DNA of 64,000 nt from an uncultured Corynebacterium sp. Lineage in GTDB: Bacteria; Actinomycetota; Actinomycetes; Mycobacteriales; Mycobacteriaceae. Shown piece by piece: positions 8,352 to 17,159 of this stretch. Made by a program: the position numbers and the translations under genes. Where the stretch lies: contig NZ_CAMXWS010000002.1 of the NCBI RefSeq assembly GCF_947253065.1, positions 50,779 to 114,778 on the forward strand, read 5' to 3'. Every line of letters starts with the position of its first letter. The stretch's first letter is position 1. The notes below the pieces were generated by a model that searched no databases, was not told where the DNA came from, and saw only the letters and a list, made by a program, of their open reading frames with translations.

Positions 8352-9848
8352 ATGAATTCTAGCGCACCTAATCGTGAAATTGAGCGCGATGTTGTCGTCG
8401 TCGGCGCTGGCCCAGCTGGACTGATGGCTGCACGCACGCTGGCCAAGGCCGGCAAGTCCGTCGCTGTCCTCGAGGCTCGCGAGCGCGTCGGCGGCCGCAC
8501 CTGGAATGGACGCGTGCGTGACGCCAAGGGCGTTGACCACTTCGTCGAGCTCGGCGGCCAGTGGATCTCCCCCGACCAGACCCGCCTGACCGAATTGGTC
8601 GATGAGCTAGGCCTGAAGACCTTCCAGCGCTACCGCGAAGGCAAGTCCATCTACGTCTCCCCGGACGGCGAGCGCCACGAGTACGAGGGTCCGGTCTTCC
8701 CGGCTTCTGAGTCCACCCAGGCTGAGATGGACAAGCTGATCAAGATCCTCGACGACCTGGCAGCTGAGATCGGCGCCAAGGAGCCGTGGGCACACCCGAA
8801 GGCAGCAGAGCTGGACTCCATCTCCTTCCGCCACTGGCTGGAGCAGCTGTCTGATGATGAGGAGGCCATTGACAATGTCTCCATCTACGTCGCATCCGGC
8901 ATGCTGACCAAGCCGTCCTTCACCTTCTCCGCACTGCAGGCAGTCCTCATGGCTGCTTCCGCCGGCTCCTTCTCCAACCTGGTCGACGAGGACTTCATCC
9001 TCGACCGCCGTGTTGAGGGCGGCATGATGTCCGTTTCCGAGACCATGGCAAAGGAGCTTGGCGACGACGTGTTCCTGGGCACCCCGGTCCGCGAGATCCA
9101 GTGGGCACAGCCGGATCCGTCGACCGAGGACAGCCTGAACAACGTCAAGCCGGACGTACGCAATGGTGTGCCGAACAACGGCAAGCCGGGCGATGTCACT
9201 GTCGTCTCCGAAAAGATCACCGTTCACGCCAAGAACGTCGTCATCGCTGTTCCGCCGAACCTGTACAACCGCATCTCCTACGTCCCGGCAATGCCGCGTG
9301 ACCTGCACATCGCTCACCAGCACATCTCCATGGGCCTGGTCATCAAGGTCCACGCCATCTACGAGACCCCGTTCTGGCGCGAGAAGGGCCTGTCCGGCAC
9401 CGGCTTCGGTGGCGGCCGTTTGGTCCAGGAGATCTACGACAACACCAACCGTGGCGCCAATATCGCCGGCGGCAACCCGGGCGAAGAGGACACCTACGGC
9501 ACCCTCGTCGGCTTCGTTTCCGACGTCTACGCCGAGGAAATGTGGCACCTGCCGGAAGAAGAGCGCAAGCAGCGCATCCTCTCCGCTATGGCTGACTACC
9601 TGGGCCCGGAGACCATGGAGCCGATCGCGTTCTACCTCTCCGACATGGCTGCAGAAGAGTGGACCCGTGGCGCATACGCAACCAGCTACGACCTGGGCGG
9701 CCTGTCCCGTTGGGGCCACCTGCAGAACCAGCCGGTCGGCCCGATCCACTTCGCTTGCTCCGACATCGCCGACGAGGGCTACCAGCACGTCGACGGCGCT
9801 GTCCGCCAGGGCGAGCGCGCTGCAAACGCCATCCTGGCTAACTACTAA
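8352..9848 (+). CDS. puo: Flavin monoamine oxidase, putrescine oxidase-like
   Basis: An FAD-dependent amine oxidase of 498 aa. The N-terminus carries the dinucleotide-binding motif VVVVGAGPAGLMAARTL and ARERVGGRTW. The C-terminus has the FAD-contacting region GPIHFACSDIADEGYQHVDGA. Family members deaminate putrescine to 4-aminobutanal, H2O2 and ammonia. An Asn/Pro-rich insertion (about residues 258-285) is unusual. The ATG at 8352 has AGGAG 7 nt upstream; the frame continues upstream to 8082, but that part overlaps tetR. It is followed after 9 nt by the stress-protein gene, then a permease and an aldehyde dehydrogenase. Codon use is strongly C-ending, suggesting high expression. Substrate identity is inferred from context. 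Confidence 0.83.
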   Translation: MNSSAPNREIERDVVVVGAGPAGLMAARTLAKAGKSVAVLEARERVGGRTWNGRVRDAKGVDHFVELGGQWISPDQTRLTELVDELGLKTFQRYREGKSIYVSPDGERHEYEGPVFPASESTQAEMDKLIKILDDLAAEIGAKEPWAHPKAAELDSISFRHWLEQLSDDEEAIDNVSIYVASGMLTKPSFTFSALQAVLMAASAGSFSNLVDEDFILDRRVEGGMMSVSETMAKELGDDVFLGTPVREIQWAQPDPSTEDSLNNVKPDVRNGVPNNGKPGDVTVVSEKITVHAKNVVIAVPPNLYNRISYVPAMPRDLHIAHQHISMGLVIKVHAIYETPFWREKGLSGTGFGGGRLVQEIYDNTNRGANIAGGNPGEEDTYGTLVGFVSDVYAEEMWHLPEEERKQRILSAMADYLGPETMEPIAFYLSDMAAEEWTRGAYATSYDLGGLSRWGHLQNQPVGPIHFACSDIADEGYQHVDGAVRQGERAANAILANY

Positions 9849-9857
9849 AAGGCACGG

Positions 9858-10796
9858 GTGATAATGGTCCAGCCAACACAAGAGCCTGCGGATCGCGGGC
9901 CATCGAGAATCCTGGTCGGATACCTGGCTACCCCAGCTGGCAGTGACGCTTTGAACTTGGGCATCGCCCTGGCTCGAAGCTGGAATGCTGAGCTGGAGAT
10001 CGCCATGGTGGTCCCCCACTCGGAGAATTATTCCGGTGCGTACCCTCGTGTCACCGCGCATGAAACGGTGATTAGCCGTCAGCTCAGCGCGTGGCTCGAG
10101 AACGCACTCGCGAAGGTTCCCGAAAATATCAAGGCCACCGGCCGGGTCGTTTCCGGTTTGGAAGAGGCCCGGTCGCTGCACCGCACTGCTCAAGAGTTGG
10201 ATTGTGACTTGATCATCCTGGGCACTCGTGGTGGCGGTCTGCTGCGTCGTTTCAGCATCGGGTCTTCGGCGAATGCACTGTTGCACTCGTCGTCGATTCC
10301 GATCGCGCTTGCACCGCCGCGCTACGAGGCCCCTGAACGGATCAGCCGCGTGTCATGCATGTTTGGCACGCTGGCTGGCTCGCGTCCTTTGATCGACACC
10401 GCGATTCGCACCGCGAAATTCACCAACAGCGAGCTGCGGTTGATCTCCTTCCTCACCGATGAGGATGCGGGCGCGATCCGCAAAGAGGTCACCCACAAGG
10501 TGTTGGAGAACCTCGAAGCCAACGCCAACCACTACCTCGCGGAGCAAGCAAAGCAGCTTGTCGACGCCGGCTCGGCTACCACCGAAGTCGTCACCGGCAA
10601 GACCGTTGCTGAAGCCGCGACCGAATTGGAGTGGCGTGACGACGAAATCTTGCTTGCCGGCTCCTCCCGCCTTGCCGCCGCTGGCCGTATCTTCATGGGC
10701 CCGCGCGCAGCCAAGGTCCTGCGGAGTCTGCCGATTCCGCTGCTGATCACCCCGGTGCAGGACACCAGGAAAGACCCTGAGGAGGCTACGGAATGA
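9858..10796 (+). CDS. Tandem-domain universal stress protein
   Basis: A 312-aa protein with two UspA-type domains (about 15-150 and 165-305). The first carries the nucleotide-binding pattern LGTRGGGLLRRFSIGSSANALL; the second has a degenerate version (LAGSSRLAAAGRIFMGPRAAKVL). The GTG at 9858 is chosen because AAAGG lies 5 nt upstream, against 11 nt for the ATG at 9864. It is 9 nt downstream of the oxidase stop and overlaps the permease start by 4 nt (ATGA), so the three genes are translationally linked. A Usp protein inside an amine-oxidation operon may buffer the H2O2 and aldehyde made by the oxidase or regulate the transporter; both ideas are inference. Confidence 0.85.
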   Translation: MIMVQPTQEPADRGPSRILVGYLATPAGSDALNLGIALARSWNAELEIAMVVPHSENYSGAYPRVTAHETVISRQLSAWLENALAKVPENIKATGRVVSGLEEARSLHRTAQELDCDLIILGTRGGGLLRRFSIGSSANALLHSSSIPIALAPPRYEAPERISRVSCMFGTLAGSRPLIDTAIRTAKFTNSELRLISFLTDEDAGAIRKEVTHKVLENLEANANHYLAEQAKQLVDAGSATTEVVTGKTVAEAATELEWRDDEILLAGSSRLAAAGRIFMGPRAAKVLRSLPIPLLITPVQDTRKDPEEATE

Positions 10797-12346
10797 GCCC
10801 ACGGAAAACGGCTGAAAAGATTGCACAGCAGCCGTCGCAAAGCGAAAAAGGCCTCATCACTGGGCGCGTCGGTCTGATCGGCGCTGTGGTGATTGGCGTG
10901 AGCTGTATTGCTCCGTCGTACACCTTGACCTCGGGTCTTGGCCCGACGATTTCGGAGGTCGGCGACCACGTCCCGGCAATCTTGTTGCTCGGCTTCTTCC
11001 CGATGTTGCTCGTCGCGTTCGCCTACCGCGAGCTAAACAACCGTGTGCCGGATTCCGGTACCTCGTTCACCTGGGCAACGAAGGCTTTCGGCCCGTGGGT
11101 CGGCTGGATGGGTGGTTGGGGCCTGATCACGGCGACCATTTTGGTGTTGTCGAATCTGGCCGCTGTAGCGGTGGACTTCTTCTATATCCTGCTGGCACAG
11201 CTCACCGGCAATGATGCATTCGCGGAGCTCACCCGCAACCTGTGGGTGAATATTCCAACGACGATCGCGCTGCTGGCGGTCGCTGCATACATCTCTTATC
11301 GCGGCCTTGAGTCCACGGAAAAACTCCAGTACTTCCTGGTCGCCCTCCAGCTGTTCACGCTGGTGCTCTTCGGCGGTATGGCGCTGTGGAATGCATACCA
11401 CGGTGGCGGTTATGACTTCCATCCGGTGGAAGCTGACTGGTTCAACCCGCTGACCATCGGTGATTTCTCTACAGTCGCCGCTGGTATCTCGCTGTCGATC
11501 TTCATGTTCTGGGGCTGGGACGTCACCCTGACCATGAATGAGGAGACAAAGGATCCGGAAAAGACCCCGGGCCGGGCGGCAACGCTGACCGTGCTTGTGG
11601 TCATCACCGTCTACATCCTCACCGCCGTCGCTGTCGTGGCGTGGGCTGGTACGGGCGACACTGGCCTTGGTGCCGGTAACCCGGAGAACCAGGAGTCCAT
11701 CTTCGCCGCCCTCCAAGGCCCGGTCATGGGCCCGTGGGCGATCCTGATGTCCATCTCGGTGCTGGCGAGTTCCTTCGCTTCGCTGCAGTCCACGATGGTG
11801 GGCCCTGCCCGCACGCTGCTGGCCATGGGGTTCTACAAGGCCCTGCCGCCAGTCTTCGCGCAAATCAGCCCGAAGTTCCGCACCCCGGGCGTAGCCACCG
11901 CAGCATCCGCACTGGCTGCTGGCGGCTTCTACACCGTCACCAGGATCGCCTCCGAGAACGCACTGTGGGACACGATTACCGCGCTTGGTCTGATGATCTG
12001 CTTCTACTACGGCATCACCGCTTTTGCATGCGTGTGGTTCTTCCGCAAGGAGATCACTGACTCTGTCCGCGGCTTCTTCTTCCGCTTCCTGCTGCCGCTG
12101 ATCGGCGGAACGATGCTGCTGGCAATGTTCTTCATCACCGCATTCGACTCCATCGATCCGTCCTACGGTTCCGGCTCGTCGATCTTCGGCATGGGCACCG
12201 TCTTCGTGCTCGGCATGGGCATTTTGCTCCTCGGCGTTGTGCTGATGCTGTTCACGCGACTGCGCCACCCGGCGTTCTTCCGTGGTGAGACCCTTGCCCG
12301 CGTCACGGCTGATGAGGATGACTCGACCCCGATCATCACGATCTAA
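10793..12346 (+). CDS. APC-family permease, probable putrescine/polyamine importer
   Basis: A 517-aa integral membrane protein with about 12 transmembrane segments. It shows the APC amino acid-polyamine-organocation family pattern: first helix GAVVIGVSCIAPSYTLTSGLG, the conserved amphipathic YRELNNRVPDSGTSFTWATKAFGPWVGWMGGW loop region and YRGLESTEKLQYFLV. The start overlaps the stress-protein stop (ATGA). Its position between an amine oxidase and an aldehyde dehydrogenase suggests import of putrescine, like PuuP-type carriers. A stem-loop follows at 12356-12393. Substrate specificity is inferred only. Confidence 0.8.
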   Translation: MSPRKTAEKIAQQPSQSEKGLITGRVGLIGAVVIGVSCIAPSYTLTSGLGPTISEVGDHVPAILLLGFFPMLLVAFAYRELNNRVPDSGTSFTWATKAFGPWVGWMGGWGLITATILVLSNLAAVAVDFFYILLAQLTGNDAFAELTRNLWVNIPTTIALLAVAAYISYRGLESTEKLQYFLVALQLFTLVLFGGMALWNAYHGGGYDFHPVEADWFNPLTIGDFSTVAAGISLSIFMFWGWDVTLTMNEETKDPEKTPGRAATLTVLVVITVYILTAVAVVAWAGTGDTGLGAGNPENQESIFAALQGPVMGPWAILMSISVLASSFASLQSTMVGPARTLLAMGFYKALPPVFAQISPKFRTPGVATAASALAAGGFYTVTRIASENALWDTITALGLMICFYYGITAFACVWFFRKEITDSVRGFFFRFLLPLIGGTMLLAMFFITAFDSIDPSYGSGSSIFGMGTVFVLGMGILLLGVVLMLFTRLRHPAFFRGETLARVTADEDDSTPIITI

Positions 12347-12355
12347 CCGTCTGCC

Positions 12356-12393
12356 GTTCCGTGGCCAGATCCCTACACTGGCGGCCACGGAAC
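12356..12393 (+). terminator. Intercistronic stem-loop in the polyamine operon
   Basis: A perfect 11-bp stem (12356-12366 with 12383-12393) lies in the 112-bp gap between permease and aldehyde dehydrogenase. It lacks a T-run, so it may be a processing or partial-termination element rather than a full terminator. Confidence 0.45.
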
Positions 12394-12458
12394 ACAAGCA
12401 GAACAACTCAATCGACTCAATCGACCCAGACTGACTTCAAGTAATTAAAGGAGACACC

Positions 12459-13844
12459 ATGGCTGAGAAAGATTTGTCCTACCGAGTAGAAAACCCGGCG
12501 ACCGGTGAGGTCACCGCGACCTACCCGACCGCTACCGACGAGGAGATCCAACAGGTTCTCGCTGCGTCGGAGAAGGGCTTCAACGAGTGGGCCGCACTGG
12601 ATATCGCTGAGCGCAAGAAGTACGTCCTGCGCATTGCTGAGCTTTTCGACGAGCGCAAGGAAGAGCTCGTTGAGATCATCGGCCGCGAGATGGGCAAGGC
12701 ACGCCCCCACGCCATTGATGAGGTGGAGCTGTCCGCCAATATCTTCCGCTACTACGCCAACAACGGTGAGCAGTTCGCTGCTGACCGCACAATCGAGAGC
12801 TTCAACGGTGGCACCGCTGTGATCCGCCACCTCCCGCTCGGCGCGCTGGTGGGCATCATGCCGTGGAATTTCCCGTACTACCAGGTCGCACGCTTTGCAG
12901 CGCCGAATCTGATGAACGGCAACACCATCATTTTGAAGCACGCTGAGATCTGCCCGGAGTCCTCTGCCGCGATCCAGAAGATCGTCGAGGACGCAGGCCT
13001 TCCGGCTGGCGCTTACCAGAATGTCTACGCCACCCACGACCAGGTGACCACCATGATCGAGGATCCGCGTGTGCAGGGCGTTTCCCTCACCGGTTCCGAG
13101 CGTGCAGGTGCCGCAGTCGGCGCGACCGCCGGCAAGAACCTGAAGAAGGCAGTGCTGGAGCTCGGTGGCAACGACCCGTACATCCTGCTCGATTCCGCTG
13201 ATGTCAAGGCAGCTGCCGAGCTGGCATGGGAGACCCGCATGTACAACATGGGCCAGGTCTGCAACGGCAACAAGCGCATGATCGTCATGGAGGACATCTA
13301 CGACGAGTTCGTCGACGAGCTGGTCAAGCTTGCAGAGCAGGCGAAGCCGGGCACACCGGAAGAGGCTGGCGAAAACGGCGTCTACGCCCCGCTTTCCTCC
13401 CGCTCTGCTGCTGAGATTCTCGATGAGCAGATCACCCGCGCCGTCAAGGAAGGCGCTACCCTGCGCGCTGGCGGCGGCCTCGGCGAGAATGCCTACTACG
13501 CACCGGCAGTGCTCACTGATGTGGACACCAATAACTCGGTATACAACGAAGAGCTCTTCGGCCCGATCGCCCTGGTATTCAAGGTCTCCTCTGATGAGGA
13601 AGCACTGCAGCTTGCCAACGACACCCAGTACGGCCTCGGCGGCGCTGTGTTCTCCCAGGACACCGACCGCGCAGTTGCGATCGCCCGCAAGCTTGAGACC
13701 GGTATGGCGAATGTGAATACGCCTGCAGGCGAAGGCGAGGAGATCCCATTCGGTGGCGTGAAGCGTTCCGGCTTCGGCCGCGAGCTCGGTCCGCTGGGCA
13801 TGGACGAGTTCGTGAACAAGCAGCTGTACTTTGTAGAGGACTAA
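12459..13844 (+). CDS. Aldehyde dehydrogenase, probable 4-aminobutanal/succinate-semialdehyde dehydrogenase
   Basis: A 461-aa ALDH superfamily enzyme related to the short Sad/YneI and GabD2 group. Motifs: IMPWNFPYYQ near 133-142, LTGSERAG near 210, general base Glu234 in LELGGNDP, catalytic Cys268 in GQVCNGNKR. RBS AAAGGAG lies 6-8 nt before the ATG. It is the last gene of the putrescine-oxidation cluster, so the most economical role is oxidation of 4-aminobutanal to GABA, completing the route to gabT and gabD. Direct succinate-semialdehyde oxidation is an alternative, because close relatives do that. It is clearly different from gabD at 2891-4381, so the window encodes two non-identical ALDHs for one pathway. 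Confidence 0.85.
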   Translation: MAEKDLSYRVENPATGEVTATYPTATDEEIQQVLAASEKGFNEWAALDIAERKKYVLRIAELFDERKEELVEIIGREMGKARPHAIDEVELSANIFRYYANNGEQFAADRTIESFNGGTAVIRHLPLGALVGIMPWNFPYYQVARFAAPNLMNGNTIILKHAEICPESSAAIQKIVEDAGLPAGAYQNVYATHDQVTTMIEDPRVQGVSLTGSERAGAAVGATAGKNLKKAVLELGGNDPYILLDSADVKAAAELAWETRMYNMGQVCNGNKRMIVMEDIYDEFVDELVKLAEQAKPGTPEEAGENGVYAPLSSRSAAEILDEQITRAVKEGATLRAGGGLGENAYYAPAVLTDVDTNNSVYNEELFGPIALVFKVSSDEEALQLANDTQYGLGGAVFSQDTDRAVAIARKLETGMANVNTPAGEGEEIPFGGVKRSGFGRELGPLGMDEFVNKQLYFVED

Positions 13845-13868
13845 TCCCCTACTCTCGCTAAACGCAGC

Positions 13869-13914
13869 ACTCCCCAGTCTTCGCGCCTTCCGGCGCGGGG
13901 CCGGGGAGTTTTTT
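13869..13914 (+). terminator. Intrinsic terminator of the polyamine operon
   Basis: An outer 7-bp stem (ACTCCCC/GGGGAGT) enclosing a second GC-rich stem with a TTCC loop is followed by six T residues (13909-13914). It is placed 25 nt after the aldehyde dehydrogenase stop. Confidence 0.88.
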
Positions 13915-13986
13915 AATTGGTTTTTCCTTTAAGAGATTTGCTTCACTGCCAGTTATTATGTGTGCTTTGCGTTACCATTGGGAGTT

Positions 13987-14466
13987 ATGGAATTCACGCT
14001 AAAACCCGCCACCGAATCGGACCGCACCTACATTCGCCGGTTGCACTATTTGGCGGACGTCTTCGGGGATGAGTCGAAGCCACTTAACTGCAGCCAGGAG
14101 AAGCTGACGGCTTTTGTGGATGACTGGTCGCCGGAGCACGACGGCGGCTGGATCGCCTACGACCAGGACCGGACCCCTGCCGGTGGCATTTGGCTGCGCT
14201 ACTGGGAGCCAGATAACCGCATTAGCCACGCCAACCTGGGCCCGAATGTGCCGGAGCTCTTCCTGGCCGTTGAGGAGCGCTCCCACGGCTATGGTCTGAG
14301 TGCCGTGCTGCTGCACTCGGTGTGCGAGCTCGCGATCGATCAGGGCGCGGAGAAGATCTCTTTGGAGGTCATGCCTGAGAACAAGCGCGCCCGCCACGTC
14401 TACGAGAAATTCGGTTTTGTGGAGACTCAGACGAACCCGAACGTGATGTACCGCGATCTGGTCTAA
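13987..14466 (+). CDS. GNAT-family N-acetyltransferase
   Basis: A 159-aa single-domain GNAT protein. The acetyl-CoA-binding motif A is visible as EERSHGYGLSAVLLHSVCELA (near 90-110), followed by LEVMPENKRARHVYEKFGF, the usual C-terminal motif B. The ATG at 13987 is preferred over an in-frame GTG at 13960, though the GGGAG is only 2 nt away, so the start is uncertain. It stands alone between two terminators. Its position just after the polyamine operon invites the thought of polyamine acetylation, but the sequence alone does not show the acceptor. Confidence 0.78.
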   Translation: MEFTLKPATESDRTYIRRLHYLADVFGDESKPLNCSQEKLTAFVDDWSPEHDGGWIAYDQDRTPAGGIWLRYWEPDNRISHANLGPNVPELFLAVEERSHGYGLSAVLLHSVCELAIDQGAEKISLEVMPENKRARHVYEKFGFVETQTNPNVMYRDLV

Positions 14467-14542
14467 TCCCCCCGACTGTGGGGTAAAGGCTGGCAATAAA
14501 TCCACATTGGATCAACCAGCCACACCCTACAACCGGACCCCG

Positions 14543-14573
14543 CACCCCCGCGGCCTCCCCTGGCTCGGGGGTG
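14543..14573 (+). terminator. Probable terminator after the acetyltransferase gene
   Basis: An 8-bp stem CACCCCCG/CGGGGGTG (14543-14550 with 14566-14573) is followed by ATTTCATGCCATTTT. It is GC-rich with a modest T-run. The remainder of the 218-bp spacer (14467-14684) would hold the promoter of the sugar transporter. Confidence 0.5.
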
Positions 14574-14684
14574 ATTTCATGCCATTTTCCGCAGGATTGT
14601 TCACCCGAAGTTCATGAAACTCTGGGCTTTCATGCATGCGTTCTTTAAGATTGGAGACACCCTCTGATCTGAAAGGCCTTGTTT

Positions 14685-15932
14685 ATGACATTCCACGCAA
14701 CTCGCAAGACCGGCGCCGTGCTGTGCGCCATTGCTCTTTCTTCCACTGCTCTTGCTGCTTGCTCCAGCGATTCCGCTGATAATGCTGGCGGCGACGGTGC
14801 TTCCGCTGGCGAGCGTGGCCCCATCACCTTCGCGATGGGCCGCAACGACACCGATAAGCTCACCCCGATCATCGATGCGTGGAATGAGCAGCACCCGGAT
14901 GAGAAGGTCACGCTCAAGGAGCTCGCTGGTGAGGCTGATGACCAGCGCGATACCCTCGTGCAGTCCCTGCAGGCCGGTAATGATGACTATGACGTGATGG
15001 CACTCGACGTGGTGTGGACCGCGGACTTCGCCGCTAACCAGTGGCTCGAGCCGCTCGAAGGTGACTTTGCAGTGGACACCTCCAAGCTGCTGCAGTCCAC
15101 CGTTGAGTCCGCTACCTACAACGACACCCTGTACGCGCTGCCGCAGAACACCAACGGCCAGCTCCTGTTCCGCAATGTGGACCAGGTTGAGTCGAAGCCG
15201 GACACCTTTGAAGACCTCAAGTCCGCTTGTGAGGCCGTGGAGGGTGACTGCCTGACCACCCAGCTCAAGCAGTACGAGGGCCTGACCGTGAACACGATCG
15301 GCTTCATTAACGGCTGGGGCGGCGCCGTCATTGACGCGAACGGTGAACCGACCGTTGAATCCACAGAGGCTAAGGCTGGCCTGCAGGCACTGGTCGATGC
15401 ATACGAGGACGGCACCATCGCCAAGTCCTCCACCGCTGCTACCGAGGAGGAGACCAACCTGGCTTTCACCGAGGGCAAGACCGCCTTTGCTATCAACTGG
15501 CCGTACATGTACTCCAACGCTGTTGAAGCAGGCGTGAACGTCGAGGTCCAGCCGCTGGTTGCTGAGAAGGGCGTTGGCGCTTCCACCCTCGGTGGCTACA
15601 ACAACGGCATCAACGTGAACTCCAAGCACAAGGCAACCGCGAAGGACTTCATCGAGTTCATCGTCAACGAGGAGAACCAGCTCTCCTTCGCTAAGGCTTC
15701 CTTCCCGCCGGTTTTGGCTTCCATCTACGACAACGAGGAGCTCATCGCGGAGCAGCCGTACCTGCCGGCACTCAAGGAGTCTCTGGAGAACGCTAAGCCG
15801 CGTCCGGTTTCCCCGTTCTACCCGGCGATTTCCAAGGCCGTCCAGGACAACGCTTACGCAGCGCTGACCTCCGGCAAGAGCGTCGATGACGCAACTAAGG
15901 ACATGGCTGCCGCCATTAAGCAGGCGCAGTAA
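14685..15932 (+). CDS. ABC sugar transporter, solute-binding lipoprotein
   Basis: A 415-aa family 1 extracellular solute-binding protein. The signal peptide ends in a lipobox (STALAAC), followed by a Ser/Asp/Gly linker, and the periplasmic-type binding fold follows (DGWNEQHPDEKVTL-like N-lobe, GGYNNGINVNSKHK hinge region). The ATG at 14685 has GAAAGG 8 nt upstream. It heads a cluster with two MalF/MalG-type permeases. Family members bind maltose, trehalose or other oligosaccharides; from memory, corynebacterial and mycobacterial trehalose importers have this protein type. The ligand cannot be decided here. Confidence 0.85.
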   Translation: MTFHATRKTGAVLCAIALSSTALAACSSDSADNAGGDGASAGERGPITFAMGRNDTDKLTPIIDAWNEQHPDEKVTLKELAGEADDQRDTLVQSLQAGNDDYDVMALDVVWTADFAANQWLEPLEGDFAVDTSKLLQSTVESATYNDTLYALPQNTNGQLLFRNVDQVESKPDTFEDLKSACEAVEGDCLTTQLKQYEGLTVNTIGFINGWGGAVIDANGEPTVESTEAKAGLQALVDAYEDGTIAKSSTAATEEETNLAFTEGKTAFAINWPYMYSNAVEAGVNVEVQPLVAEKGVGASTLGGYNNGINVNSKHKATAKDFIEFIVNEENQLSFAKASFPPVLASIYDNEELIAEQPYLPALKESLENAKPRPVSPFYPAISKAVQDNAYAALTSGKSVDDATKDMAAAIKQAQ

Positions 15933-15946
15933 TAGCCACCTGACCA

Positions 15947-16019
15947 CGGTTTGCCTTCCGGCTAACACGGGCAAACCGGGCACCATATGGCCGCAACGGT
16001 TTAAGATCCGTTTGCGGCC
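15947..16019 (+). other. Tandem stem-loops between binding-protein and permease genes
   Basis: Two hairpins occupy the 153-bp gap: a 9-bp stem (15947-15955 with 15970-15978) and an 11/12-nt stem with one bulge (15989-15999 with 16008-16019). Neither ends in a T-run. Such structures after a binding-protein gene usually protect its 3' end or attenuate downstream transcription, giving excess binding protein over permease. Confidence 0.6.
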
Positions 16020-16085
16020 CTTGCCATTGTGGGGGCCAAAACCGAGTGTGCAGCACCGTAGGTTCTGTGCTTCGAAGGAGAGTTC

Positions 16086-17159
16086 ATGAGTACCGTCCTT
16101 AAGCGGCATGGATCAGCGAAAGACAAAAACGCAGATTCCAAGCCGAAGAAAACGCGCTTTGGCAGCGATTCCGGTAAAGCGTACGCACTCGTAGCGCCGG
16201 CACTGATCGTGCTGGCCATCGTGATCGGTTACCCGATCCTGCGAGCCATTTGGTTGTCGTTCCAGGCGAACCGCCACCTCGATCCGTCGACAGGCGTGTT
16301 CGTTGATGGTGGTTTCGCTGGGCTGGATAACTACCTGTACTGGATTCAGAACCGGTGCATGACCCCGACGGGAACTGTGGGTGACTGCCCGCCGGGCGTG
16401 CTGGCGACGGACTTCTGGCCAGCACTGGGCATCACGCTGTTCTTCACCGTGGTCACTGTCTCGCTGGAGGCTGTACTGGGCATGGTGATGGCGTTGATCA
16501 TGAACCATCCGTCCCGTATGCGTTCGTTGATCCGTGCGGCGGTGCTCATCCCGTGGGCAATCCCCACCGCTGTGACTGCGAAGCTATGGCAGTTCATGTT
16601 CGCCCCGAACGGCATTGTGAACTCGCTGTTGGGCCAGTCCATCGCGTGGACCACGGATCCGTGGGCAGCGCGTGTGGCTGTGATCATTGCGGATGTGTGG
16701 AAGACCACACCGTTTGTCGCCCTGCTCATCCTCGCTGGCCTGCAGATGATTCCGAAGGATGTGTATGAGGCCGCGCGCGTGGATGGTGCATCTGCGTGGC
16801 AGACCTTCCTGCGCATCACGCTGCCGCTGGTTCGCCCGACGCTCATGGTGGCGATTCTGTTCCGTACCCTCGATGCCTTGCGTATGTACGACCTGCCGGT
16901 GATCATGATCTCCGGTTCCTCGAACTCTCCCACTGCCACGATCTCGCAGCTGGTGGTGGAAGACATGCGTCAGAACAACTTCAACTCTGCTTCCGCATTG
17001 TCCACGTTGATCTTCCTGCTCATCTTCGCCGTCGCCTTCATTATGGTCCGCTTCGCCGGGGCTGATGTCGGCGGTGAACAAACACAACGCAGAAGAGAAA
17101 AACGGGAAGAAAAGCGTCGCGCTAAAAGCGCAAAGAAGGAGAAGGAGGCAGCACGATGA
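16086..17159 (+). CDS. ABC sugar transporter, MalF-type permease
   Basis: A 357-aa inner-membrane permease subunit with about six transmembrane helices and the cytoplasmic EAA loop (DVYEAARVDGASAWQTFLRITLPLVRP, near 225-251) that docks onto the ATPase. It begins with a charged N-terminal tail and ends in a strongly basic Arg/Lys/Glu tail (QTQRRREKREEKRRAKSAKK), an unusual extension possibly contacting RNA or ATPase. RBS GAAGGAGAG lies before the ATG. The stop overlaps the next gene by 4 nt (ATGA). A Cys-containing loop with CMTPTGTVGDC between early helices suggests a disulfide outside the membrane. Confidence 0.87.
   Translation: MSTVLKRHGSAKDKNADSKPKKTRFGSDSGKAYALVAPALIVLAIVIGYPILRAIWLSFQANRHLDPSTGVFVDGGFAGLDNYLYWIQNRCMTPTGTVGDCPPGVLATDFWPALGITLFFTVVTVSLEAVLGMVMALIMNHPSRMRSLIRAAVLIPWAIPTAVTAKLWQFMFAPNGIVNSLLGQSIAWTTDPWAARVAVIIADVWKTTPFVALLILAGLQMIPKDVYEAARVDGASAWQTFLRITLPLVRPTLMVAILFRTLDALRMYDLPVIMISGSSNSPTATISQLVVEDMRQNNFNSASALSTLIFLLIFAVAFIMVRFAGADVGGEQTQRRREKREEKRRAKSAKKEKEAAR

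Noticed and set aside
8607..10286. 559-codon minus-strand frame across the amine oxidase and stress-protein genes
   Set aside because: Antisense to two well-supported genes with family motifs; composition (His/Asp/Val-rich) is a shadow effect of C-ending codons.
11033..12406. 457-codon minus-strand frame opposite the APC permease
   Set aside because: Shadow frame, rich in Arg/His/Glu, no membrane or enzyme features.
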